Assembly (NCBI GenBank): GCA_963930655.1
Contig: OZ005610.1
Span: 11,041,001 to 11,105,000, forward strand
DNA length: 64,000 bases
DNA from: Myrica gale
Taxonomy: Eukaryota; Streptophyta; Magnoliopsida; Fagales; Myricaceae
Direction: 5' to 3'
The translations under genes and the position numbers were made by a program. Shown here one piece after another: positions 50,814 to 64,000 of this stretch. The notes under the pieces were generated by a model. The model had not been told where the DNA came from and searched no databases. It saw only the letters and a list, made by a program, of their open reading frames with translations. Within the stretch, counting starts at the first letter, position 1, and every line of letters starts with the position of its first letter.

Positions 50814-51944
50814 GATTGTACTGAATTTTTTTTCCTAAGCAGATTGTACTGAGTTATTATTCTTATTATTACTACGCATATTCCATATTCCATCTATCAA
50901 TGAAAGCGTTTGGGGTAAACACACGTTACTTTAATATGCTCAAAATTGAGTGGATTGGATTCAAGAACGACGGGAAGACCCACCAAGCTTGAATCGAGTA
51001 AACCCATACGTGTTTGTTAAGGATTAGGAAGTACATTCCCAATCGGAGATAACTGTCTATAGTCACATATCATATTCGAGGGAAGAGCTAAGTCTTAATC
51101 CTACCCTTCAATTATTTCTTACGCATTCAACATCATTTTTGAGAAAAGGTAACCGGACTTGTCCAATCAATGCATTACACAGTACATCTAGACTAAGGTG
51201 TTTGAAGAAAATTTGGTTTGTAAGGGTCAGTGACGAAGTGAAAAAAAGAAGAAGATAATTTGAGTACATTTGTTTTTTATATTTATTATAATAAAAATGA
51301 ATGATTTAATACGAAAATAGATTATTTTATTTTAACATTGCAAATACCACGTAATCCATTCCATTCTGCCAATTGGACAACTGTCACTTGTCTGACTTTC
51401 CCGTAACGGGAGAAAGGAAAAAAATCTGCAGAATGAGATATCAAAGAGCCATCCTGATCATCAATGCGACGTCTTAGAGACAAGAAATTCCATATTTTAC
51501 AGATACTCCATGTTGCATCCATCATACCGACAGTACATGTTTGCCATCACTGTTCTTGGATTTTTAAGTAACAAAGTTAGATTAAAAAAGTTTAGGGTAC
51601 AACTTCTTTAACTGTTTGCTTAGTCTCAAGTAGAGGAAGCTATGCTTAGAAAAAAAAAAGTAGGAGGAAGATATGACATCATTAGGAACTGGCAGGTGAA
51701 GACTGAGAACAAGAAAACAAGACTTATTTTACCGTTTAAATAATCTCACACCATCTCATCATATAGCAAAACCCCCTCATTCATATGCAAATGTTATAGG
51801 AAACAGGTGAACGATTATATACATAGAAGAGGACCTTACATTTGGTTTTTAACGGAAGTTATAAAAGAGGAAGGTGTATACATGAGAAATAGAAAAGAAC
51901 CAAAAAAGAAAAAATAAAATCCGGAGTGTTGGTTTCATGCAAAA
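50814..51944. other. Intergenic DNA downstream of the WDR5-like gene
   Basis: No gene or classified repeat recognised; the part just left of 51944 should hold the 3' UTR of the minus-strand WDR5-like gene. Confidence 0.5.
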
Positions 51945-54563
<2,619 letters not shown>

Positions 54564-57500
54564 GCTTTCCGCTGATTGTCGGAGCTTCCCGGAATATCTA
54601 ATGGCGAGGGCGTGGGGAAATATATCGATAGGATGGATACTCAAATATGCTTCCTGCTGCTTCAGGACTAACAGACTGAAGAAACTCAAAACGAAACTAC
54701 AAGTAGTTCTGAAGACGGTTTAAGGTAATCTTCTACGGCGAGGTTAATGTCGTTCCAACTAATTCTTAAGACGACGACACTTTCGATTTAGGGGAAATTT
54801 ATCATGAATTATGTATACGTGGTTTCCGAATAATTGCTTACAATTTAATGATTTTAGAACATGTCATTTAGGAAATGCTGAAATCAATCCCTTAGTGGTA
54901 ACCTTTCCAAGGGAAAGTGGACAAGGACACCCGAGACTTACGTGGATAGCCATATCAAAGACACCTGTCTTTCATGTCTAAAAACATTAAAAAATAGAAT
55001 ATAATTTTGTACCCTCCCCAAAGTTGAAAATAGTATCAGATATTTGTCAAAATATTTTTATATAGACTATTTGAAATATATATTTCTTACTGTTCAAGTT
55101 CTATTAATTAATCCCTTTTTAAGAGAAAAATAAAAAATTCTTAAGAGTAGGTACTCTTGATTGTGTATTAGTTAATACAAGGGTTAGTTATACGTGGTTT
55201 AGAGGTCTTGACACTTTACACTCCATTCTTTTAATTTTGATACATTTCACTCACATAGTTTGAGGGTCTTGACACTTTGTACCCCATTAATTTATCTGTT
55301 ATTTCGAACGAAAAAATCAACCACATGCATCACATATGCAGACACACGTGGGTGCAAAGTGCCTTAAAAATAAAAGAACTGGATGCAAAGTGTCAGATTC
55401 CCAAAGTCATGTGGGTGCAAAGTGTAATTAACCATTTTGAACATCGAAAGGCAAAATGGGTAAGTGAGCCACGTGCATAACACGTAACTGACTTTTTCAT
55501 TCAAAATAACAGATAAATAGACGGCATGGTGCGAATCGAAAGAAGCCCAAACTACATGGTTGAAATAACTCGAAATTAAAATAACAGAATGCAAAATATC
55601 AGAACTCTCAAATCACGTGAGTACAAAGTGTAATTAACCTTTAATACAATCTTGCTTATTTTCGATCACGGACTTGGGCCCTAACAATCACCTCTAATTA
55701 TTTTGATGATCATTCCCCTGACAATGCAAAGATTCTCATAGAAACCTATTTTAGTGCTAATACAAGGGTCCAAGAAAAAGCTGGCAGGTTTGGTGGGCCC
55801 TAACAATGCAAAGATTCTCATAGAAACCTTTCTTAATTCTTAAGTAGACTTTTTAAGGTCCACCAAACACAAGCAACCTTGGTAGCAAACCCGGGTATAT
55901 AGAATCTCATCGTTGAATGTTTATTTGGAAGAAATTTGTAGGATTCGTAATAAAATTACGAATATTTAAGTGATGTTAAAATTTTTTTGACATGCGTACA
56001 AAAGTTGTTAAAAAAGATTGATGTTTATAAAAAATAATAATAAAATGTATTGAAATACGTGTATTTTGTGATGTTTGAATCCTAAAAAAAAGTATGATGC
56101 AAATCCTAAAAAAAAAATGGTAAACCAACATGACCTTGATCTCCAGCGGGTTGGTTATGAATGCTATTGATTAAAAGATTGGAATCTATGCAAAATAGAC
56201 ATTCCTTAATGACGCTAGTCATGCAAAAACTTTTGCTGACCAAGGCCAAGCAAAACCAATTTTTGATGATACTCTATCCAAGTTGCAACCAAACTAAAAT
56301 GTTAGTTTTTCAGGATCCAAATCTTCTAGAATTCTTTACCCGAATTATACGGTAGAAATTAAAAAGAGATAAGTTTTTGCATTGTGCATATAACTATATA
56401 AAATTTCGAGCAACATAAATCCTAAAACAGAATCCATTTGTTGTCTCTCTCTCCGAATTCACCCATTCAATTGGGATAAAAAATTACAAAAGATCTCAAT
56501 CCATCATTTTGAGAATGCTAAGCAGAACCAAAAAAAACTAATTACATCTGTACTTTAACACCAAAATGACTAATTTTGATTACTTTTGAAGCCCATTTAA
56601 AGCTCATAACTCATTTCTCCTCAGTAAAAAATAACTACTTAGCCTCGTACCATTTCTTTTGCATTCATTTACCACACTTTACGTCCTCGTCGAGGCCTAC
56701 CAAACTCAATGTCACATTGATTATGATTAGTGCCGCTCCATTTGTAACGACTCAAAAAAATGTTAGCCATATCTACACTTTTAACTTCAAAGACTAGTAA
56801 ACATCACTTTTAAAGCTACTTAGAATCATTATAAACCTCAATTCTACTTGATGAGAAACTAACGTGAGACCTGACGTTATACCATTCTTTTCTCATTCCT
56901 TCTTCCCCGTGGTTACATCATGTGCTTATATTCCATATCAGCTTCCATTGTGCTATATCTGAATCTAAAACAAGAGTCCTTTCTGTTGTTAACCAATGCA
57001 GTAAACGATTGGGCCGAGAACCATTAGAATATCCACTTTCTATGAATATCAACAACCTGCAAAACACTTTGATCATACTGTACGAACCTGTTAAAGCATA
57101 GTACATAAATATCTGCCGGCAAAGATTAAAAAAAAATTGCCTACTGCCTGCAAGGTAATCTCCACAAGGCTGATAAAAGTTTTAGCATAGGTGACTGCTA
57201 AATATAATCTAAAAAACGAAAATAATAGAAAGTGTGCAACACTCTAATGCATATACAACAGGTTTTACCTTGCATAATAGCTAAAAAATTATGACAGAGG
57301 ATAGTAAATGAAAACTGGATATAGAAAGCTCTCTTATCAAATCAGAATAGAGAGCTGAAAGCATTCACCATCACCCTCATGACAGGTATGGCCTTCCAGG
57401 TGGAAATCTAGTGTTGGTAAAATGGGGGAAGAAATGCTCGCCGTGGACAATATGAAGCACCCAGGGATATTTTCGTAAATACAAAGATCACCCTGCCCTC

Positions 57501-58129
57501 CATCAACTGTTATTAAAGTGAAGAATGATTTGCCCCACAAAGTCAACAAATCAATTTGTCTACTTCATCGTGGCTTGCACTCCATAAAGCTTCCTCTCGT
57601 GTTATTTGACTATGTAAGAGCATGCTGTTAGAGAAAGAAGAACCTCCTATAAGTAATTATAACATTTTATAAAACCAATATATATACAATGAAGACATTG
57701 CTGCAATATATTTAATTAGATCATGCAGTACAGGAATATAGCAATCAGTCTCTGTAACTTCCAGGGGATAGAGAATTTTAAGCAACTCCTTAATAGTGAG
57801 AAACATACAAGAATTATGCTTGAAAATACTGCACTGTGTTTTATGTCAAATGTGGCATGTACCCAACATCTTTGATCCCCAATACCCTTTCCCCAGATTA
57901 CACTTTTTTGTATTATGAGCATGGGAAAGCCATAAGGTGCTCCTTACAAAGTGATCCTGATGCAATCTATAAAGCTAAGTTGCCAAGTTATTCCAACAAC
58001 AACTAAACACAATTCCCAACCTCATAGATGGCCATATACCATATCTTTCATGAGAGAGAGAGAGAGAGCACATTACCCAATACGTTTGGCAGCCACAAAT
58101 TTCTATCACCCCGTAAGTGGATATTTCTC
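54564..58129. other. Intergenic region between the WDR5-like and F-box genes
   Basis: 54564-54800 should hold the leader and promoter of the WDR5-like gene. 55180-55640 is a repeat-like block with several copies of (G)TGCAAAGTGT/ACACTTTGCAC and inverted ends (GTTAGTTATACGTGG versus the complement of GAGTACAAAGTGTAATTAAC), probably a decayed MITE. 55720-55748 and 55801-55829 are direct copies of ACAATGCAAAGATTCTCATA. 55912-56120 resembles the MITE at 10485-10790 in reverse. No gene recognised in 56130-58129, which includes the F-box gene 3' UTR. Confidence 0.5.
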
Positions 58130-61100
58130 CTACAGCACCAGAAAGTCCACCTCATCTGAGCTTTCCTCATAAATGACATAGCTCCCATCACGACCATCCT
58201 CATTGCCACTACCTTGATCACTGTTGTAGCTGCTCTCTGACGAACTCATAAACATTGAACCATCTAATGTTTGACTGCTAAGCTGAGATGGCAGACTGAC
58301 CTCACTATCTTGCCCACTGTCGAGCATGTGCTCAATATCAATGTAACTGCAAAACAATCAAGAAGCCAGACTGTCTCACATTGTTCTAAAAGTGAAATTG
58401 GATTCCACCAACCGTAATAAATAAAGGCTAGACCAACCTTCCTTCAGTTGGAAACTCCGCCAGCAAACACATATCAGGCCTTTCTTCCAAAACTTGCTTT
58501 ATAGGAATGAGACTGCAGAATGATACAATTTTAGCTTAAAGAAGAAACCAGTACAGTTATTTCATAGATGACAAAAGGGAGAACCATTACCTAGAGTTGT
58601 AACATCTTTCAAACCAGTCTCCCTCAGAAGCCAAACCTTCCTTATTGGATATATCCTATTTGAGGCAGTAGTCAGAATTTGAAGAGAAACTACATCAAGC
58701 TATAATTTAAAACACAAATTCAGATGGAAAGGCCATTATAAATTTTCACAACCACTAACAATATGTCTGAGGCACTTGAAATCCCCTGTAAGAACTGCTG
58801 TTAAAATCCGAGCAACCTCTACCTGCGAACAACAATTTAATGTTTGAGAGAGAGAGAGAGAGGGAGGGAGGGAAATAGAAAGGGAGAAAACACTGTGCCT
58901 CTTTGAGATGCATACAATCCCGCAAAATCAAGACCTCGAGTAGATTCCCACCCATGGTGCTTCCAAGGTTCCTAAGTATTAAAAATTTGGCTTACCCAAT
59001 GAGATAAAACAAACAAAAGATGCTTACCCAATAAACCAAAAAACAGGTAAACAAAGATGCTTCAAATATAGCAAAGGTAGAATGATTCACAAATGATCAC
59101 GTCCACAGAAGATACACCAACCTTAAAAAGGATCCAGTTATCGAGTAGGATGTTGAAAAATCAACATATTGTAGATGCCGAAATCCCTGCACAAGCAACC
59201 AAGAAGACTAGGCCATTAAACTTCCACTAAAAGTAGTTCTCTATAACCAATTTAGAGCCAAATTCTGTACTCATATTAGGGGGCAAAGAAAATCACAAGA
59301 AAATCACCAATTACACACCATGCAGTAAACATTGGACATGATGCATCTAAGCAATAGATGATGAATGTAAAATTCATTTCAAAGTAATGGATATGTCTCA
59401 AACCCTTACCTTCTTTATTAAGTTAATCCAGGCAGCAAATTTCTATGTACTAACTGGCGACCAACTTTAAATGAGGTGTTTTCATAGAACAGTGACCATC
59501 TTCCCACATACCAGATATACACAGAAAAGGATCTACAGTGACACAAAGCTGATTTCCAAAGTTATTGCATATCGAACATTCACCTTATAAATTCTACAAT
59601 TCCAAATATAGATCAATTGTCTGGTTCTTAGACTATACTCTCCCTCAAATAAATGAAACTTTGCTTTTAAGAATAAAAGAAAGATGCCAATACCACTGTT
59701 CTATGTAGTCTTGATTTGCAATGTGTTAGTGAATATGAAATATAAATAAATTATCTAGTTACAAGACTTATGCTTTCCATTCAATAAGAGAAAAAGCGAA
59801 GACACTTTTTTTTGGTGCTCTTATGTTAGAAATTCGCAAAGAAGAGAGATACGTTGCCAAAAAAAAAATTAATTAGAGGACAAATACATGAATTTTTGGT
59901 TGAGAGGCATTCCCATGAGAAGAAGGGAAGGACGGGGGTTGTTTCTTTTTCTTTTTTGATAAGTGGGGTTGTTTCTTAGTCTACTTTATATGCAAGACTA
60001 CTTCAGCTAGAATACAACTTGAAAAGGGAGCAACTGATAAGCACAATAATAAGATTCTTCGTAAGAATGTCAAGGAATAACGATCAACCTAATGGAATGT
60101 CTAAGTTTTTGTTAGATTAGTAAAATAGTAATGTCTCTAATGTGGGTTTCAGACATCCTAAAAGCCTCATTGTGATTAAGCACTCCCCTAAAGCTCCAAA
60201 ATAAAATTCAACAAAGCATTCTTTCAACTACATGGAGTCAGTTCACAATTAACATGCATTAACTTCTTATTGTTGCTGCAGGACAAGTACTGAGAAATTA
60301 ACAGGATGCAGGGCATTAAACTAAAGTAGCAATTAAGTCTTACATTGTGAAGGGAAGTTACAAAGCAGATTTGTTTCAAAGAATAACAGACGTAAGGTAA
60401 AATCTCAGAAACCAAATGCATCCCCTGCATCTATAAAAATTGCCAAGAAACATTACCTTAACAAGTATGCGAACTTTATAATCATGGAGCTTAAACCCTC
60501 TAAGTGCCAATGAACTCAGATGGGGACAATTGTTCACCAGATCAATGCAGGTTGGTGATTTCAAGCTGTCATCCCTCCCTGATATTTTAAAAACACAAAT
60601 TTAGGACAAAAAATTTCCTGATAGCATGCTAATAGGACTTGCTGGTGGAGGAGATACTGCACCTGTTTTCGATGACTCGAAGAACAGTCGCTCTATTAAG
60701 TGACAATTTGCACTCACTGACATCAAAGTTTGCCTCAATTCCACATGACTACACAATTCAAAAGGTAAATCATTAGGAAGGAGGCCAAAAAGGTTATAAT
60801 GTTATAAGAAATGAGAGCTCAAAGAAATGTATGAACCAACAACTTGTGAGACCAAGAGCTTAAACCAGTAAGAATTAGTAGAAGCATGCATCAGCTCAAA
60901 AATAACTTACAGGCCAACAATTTCCAGATCAAGGAGAGATGGACAAGCCGACAATGCCCCACAAAGTGATGTGTTATCCATTCTTTCAATATTGTAAAGG
61001 TGCAACCTTCTCAAAAGAGTCCTTTCAATAAGAAAAAGAAGTATCTTAACACCAAAGAAGTTACATACGAAAACTAAATTTTCAAGTGCGAGAATTCAAC

Positions 61101-62792
61101 AGTACCCTGGAGCAACATTATCGCCAACTAAAGGGCTCAAGCAGGATCTAGTAAGAATCGATGACTCCCTTCCTTGTCTTGATCTCTTATCATTCCATGA
61201 AAAGTTAGACACATCCACAGAATTTCTAATAGTATAAACCAATGGTTGACAAGATCCTGGTGACACCGTTGGCCCTGGAACTATGCCAAGCTTAAGAGAC
61301 CTGAATAATTTAGAAGAGACATTGAAAATCACATATCTACGGAAAAGAGACTACCATATCTCAATGCCTTATCAAAGCATAAAGGGAGACGAACAGCTCA
61401 TAGTTCAAAAAGCTTGCAGAGGCAATTGGAGCTCATAGAGCTTTCTATAACACTTTATGAGCATCTATGAAGAAAACTTCAGAAATTGTTTACATAGAGC
61501 AATAGAGTGTCACAAGACTTTAACACTAGGACCTGATCGCCCTTCCGTTTACGGACATTACAGAACCCTATTAACGCAAGGCAGTGATCTCATGTTCAAA
61601 AAGTTTACTCATATTCTATTAGGAGCATGAGAGGACTTGAGTGAAGATAACCTTTTGGACACCAGTGCAATATGACTGGGTCGAATGGGAGTAAAATAAA
61701 AGCCAGAATATGAAGGATGAAATAAATGAAAAATCCTTACCGAAGGGCTTTTCCAGCTCGGTGGATCATCGTGGACACAACTGCATTGTTAACTTTCGGG
61801 ACAACTGTTGTCAAGTCAATGTTAGCATAGCATGAAGGATCCCTGGCACACTTGTTGAACATCAAACACGTAGCCGCTGCATAGCATAGGCTTTGTGTAT
61901 CAAGCATGGAAAAGACCTACATCACCATGTAACATTCACTCAGATGGCACATGTCCTTTAGTAAAGGTGTGAGAGATACTATTGACATGCTTAAACCATT
62001 CTAACAATGCACTAAATCATTGTCATCACCCAAATGAAATATCAGCATCCAAGCTAAATTAAGCTATACAACTATAAGGCATCTAACAATCGTAACACTA
62101 GATTGCCGCTGAAAAAAGAAGAAGAAGCTATTCATCAAAATTACCAACATCCGCCACCATCATCACCAATTCCATCAAAAATCCACATTGTAACTATTCA
62201 TCAAAAGAAGCAAATCCGTCCGCGTAATTATAAACTACACATAGTGGATACCAATATTATAAGAGAAAAGGTACCAAAAAGTTATACAGAGGTCCCCGAA
62301 TTAGCTAGAAATCACCACCAATTTTTTCGCACACATTTCGCAGGACATAAATAAAATGTATGCGAACCCAAGGCAAAATGTAGTAATGCTAAATTCACCC
62401 ACGAAATGAGGGAATTGACAGAAAAATCGAGGTGTATTTCGAAGGTATACTTTGATGGTTAGGTCGGGAGGGAGGGCCCAGGCAAGAGAGTTGTGCTTGG
62501 AGGCACGCTTTCGGGAGGAGCGCTTGGCGGCCTCGAGGAGGGCGGTTCCCAATCGGAGGGCCCGATCGATGAGCTGGGTCTGATCGGCGTCGCTGGAGGC
62601 ACAGGACTCGAGGAGGCGGTCGAAGGAGAGGTCGATGGAGAGAGAGGAAGAAGAGGAGTGGGAGTCGGACAGGGCAAGGAAGGATTCTAGAAGGTGATCC
62701 ATTTGGTTCAGAGATGGTTGTTGGAGCCTAGGGGATTGGGAGGGGCAGGGGCGCTTCGCCATCGAAGTTGGGGTGTAAAGGAGGGTATCCAT
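58130..62792 (-). CDS. SKIP17: F-box/LRR protein, SKIP17-like, twelve exons, intact
   Basis: Exons 62792-62451, 61916-61741, 61300-61106, 61021-60911, 60748-60663, 60578-60457, 59186-59122, 58971-58899, 58822-58760, 58655-58591, 58512-58438 and 58346-58130 join in frame to 529 codons. The N-terminus has a Ser-rich segment (DSHSSSSSLSIDLSFDRLLE). The F-box spans about residues 105-150 (WALPPDLTIK then VFSMLDTQSLCYAAATCLMF). Leu-rich segments follow to about residue 400 (LLRRLHLYNIERM, CPSLLDLEIVGL, CPHLSSLALRGFKL, LLEVLILRDCMHLKE, LRHIDISNKEG). The tail is acidic and Ser-rich (SSSESSYNSDQGSGNEDGRD) and ends VDFLVL. F-box proteins dock substrates on SCF ubiquitin ligases through SKP1/ASK. Remembered similarity is best to Arabidopsis SKIP17. 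All introns are GT-AG except intron 8 (58898-58823), which appears to be GC-AG. Confidence 0.92.
58823..58898 (-). other. Probable GC-AG intron (intron 8 of the F-box gene)
   Basis: Frame continuity requires the exon to end CTC AAA GAG and the next to begin GTA GAG GTT. The donor is therefore GAG|GCACAG, with GC in place of GT, and the acceptor is TTCGCAG. The nearest GT donor (CA|GTGTTT) would put a stop at the junction. The intron is only 76 bp and carries a GA-rich tract. Confidence 0.7.
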
Positions 62793-62984
62793 AGCGGGTG
62801 GAGGATATCAGAGGCACCGCGAGAGAAGGAGATCCTACTTCCTACTCTGATTCGAGGTACGGAGAAAGGGATTGAGAGCCACGTGGCCTCGGACGTGGGG
62901 ATGCGGGTTGGGAAGATTGGTGCGCTGACGGTAGATGTGCTACTTTGTGTGATTGCATCATAGCCTCCCCTCCAACTTTATTCA

Positions 62985-63164
62985 GGGGATGTTTGTTTGC
63001 CAAAATATTGGGGAATATTCCCAAAATTTTAGTAATCTTTACTTTATTGAGATTTATTAAGGTTTGTGAAAAGTGAAGTGTGTAGGTGTAAAAGTTAAAA
63101 TTTTGAAGTTTGTTTGGTTTGTCCGATTTGTTGAGACCCCAAATATTTGGGGTCTCAAACATGC
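62985..63164. mobile_element. hAT-like MITE upstream of the F-box gene
   Basis: Ends GGGGATGTTTGTTTGCC and CTCAAACATGC are inverted relatives (GATGTTTG / CAAACATG), each followed by an AAATATT-GGGG block. The flanks TTTATTCA and CTTATTCT share six of eight bases. It lies about 190 bp upstream (minus sense) of the start codon, so it could affect the promoter. Confidence 0.78.
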
Positions 63165-64000
63165 ACTTATTCTTGAAAAAAGGAAATTGGAATATGACGC
63201 CACTCGATTCCGTTTATTATATTTTTTTCCCCCTCCTTCCTCCCTTTCTCGTTTCTTTTTCTCTTCGTTCCTCCTAGCGAAAACTGATTTGCAACCTACT
63301 CCCGCTTGCGTCAATGATTAGGGCTAACAAGGATGTGTGTAGATAAGGCTCACGATTTTAGGGTTGATTTGTTCTTGAGGATAAAATTAGTGTTTTAACT
63401 TTGAATCTGGATAATGGTCGCGCTCTTAGGATCCATCTTGTGCCAATTTGCTACCACTTTCGATCCCCAATCCTATAGGCTCTTTTTTCTTGTGCCACCT
63501 TCCTCCCTTCTCTCTTTCTAGAGGATCACCTCATCATCGATACCATTTGTTAGAGGAGATAAACACCTTGGGAGTTTTCTAGTGGGCTTATAATGGTACA
63601 TAAGGATCACTCAACCTAAAAATTTAAACTTATAGGTTTGGGTCTAACTATGTTAGGTTAACCACCCACACTCGTAACTTCTTTCTAATATTGGGACAAC
63701 TTTTTTACCCTATTACAAATGTATATTCAAAAATCTCTCCCCACGTGTGAGTCTATCACCACATTAAGTTATTCCCCCTTCTACATAAGTCTTTTGTGAC
63801 TTGTTTTTCCAGATCATCTTGTGGACCATACCGCACAGCACATCTTTTACTCACGTGTGAGTCTATCACCACATTAATTCACACCCCTTCAGCAAAAATC
63901 TTATTTTACAACATGTTTTTCAAATCCTCCTTGTGAACTATACCACACAACACACTCTTTTTAGAGTGGAAGCCTCCTGATCCTACCAAACACTTTTTTT
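63165..64000. other. Right-edge intergenic DNA
   Basis: No gene recognised. Open frames in 63057-63321 overlap on both strands and lack domains. The distal part contains a tandem duplication (63742-63961). Confidence 0.5.
63742..63961. repeat. Tandem duplication, two units of 110 bp
   Basis: CACGTGTGAGTCTATCACCA occurs at 63742 and 63852. The units continue in register (ACCATACCGCACAGCACA versus ACTATACCACACAACACA) with moderate divergence. Each unit begins with CACGTG, a G-box-like core. Confidence 0.85.

Noticed and set aside
62459..62690. Frames on both strands overlapping F-box exon 1
   Set aside because: Shadows of the real exon, which continues in frame through eleven further exons.
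63057..63321. Frames of 82-85 codons on both strands
   Set aside because: They overlap the hAT MITE end and pyrimidine-rich DNA; mirror frames on opposite strands argue against coding.

Overview
This window is nuclear DNA of a flowering plant, most likely a eudicot. The evidence is split genes with plant-type introns, a nuclear gene with a plastid-targeting leader, plant gene families (DUF868, a SKIP17-like F-box/LRR protein, a WDR5-like WD40 protein, a chloroplast two-helix membrane protein), and a dense, nested load of plant transposons (Ty1/copia, TRIM, hAT, Mutator-like, SINE, LINE). I cannot name the species. I saw no tRNA, rRNA, CRISPR or bacterial features.

Layout. 1-12807: one large, dead SIRE/Maximus-type copia element on the minus strand. 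Its 3' LTR runs off the left edge and its 5' LTR ends at 12807. It has lost most of pol and was hit by at least three later LTR insertions (197-1463, 7631-9165, 9434-10978) and by small MITEs. 12808-15799: intergenic, with a palindromic MITE. 15800-21978: an NKAP-like pseudogene with nonsense and frameshift lesions, broken by a hAT relic (16969-17844) and by a 3.8-kb Mutator-like element with 9-bp target duplications (18034-21831). 22400-31720: a transposon field with SINEs, a LINE tail, three palindromic or TIR MITEs, a Pack-MULE carrying a phospholipase A1 fragment, and a complete TRIM element whose interior is a GC-rich minisatellite.

32612-33511: an intact single-exon DUF868 gene. 35776-37044: a hAT element with perfect 8-bp target duplications. 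38118-43255 (minus): a three-exon gene for a small plastid membrane protein; its intron 2 holds a solo LTR and a (GA)59 tract. 44046-50813 (minus): a degenerate 6.8-kb copia element with both LTRs and a solo LTR of another family nested in its RNase H. 51945-54563 (minus): a two-exon WDR5-like gene with a one-base frameshift in its last WD repeat. 58130-62792 (minus): a twelve-exon F-box/LRR gene, SKIP17-like, 529 codons, with one probable GC-AG intron. The right edge has a hAT MITE and a 110-bp tandem duplication.

The host genes do not form a pathway or cluster. They are ordinary dispersed genes (chromatin methylation cofactor, ubiquitin ligase adaptor, plastid membrane protein, uncharacterised DUF868) separated by repeat-filled gaps. 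The main structure is the order of transposon insertions, which can be read from target-site duplications. All exon boundaries were derived by eye from reading-frame continuity, splice consensus and remembered family similarity; none was checked by a database search.
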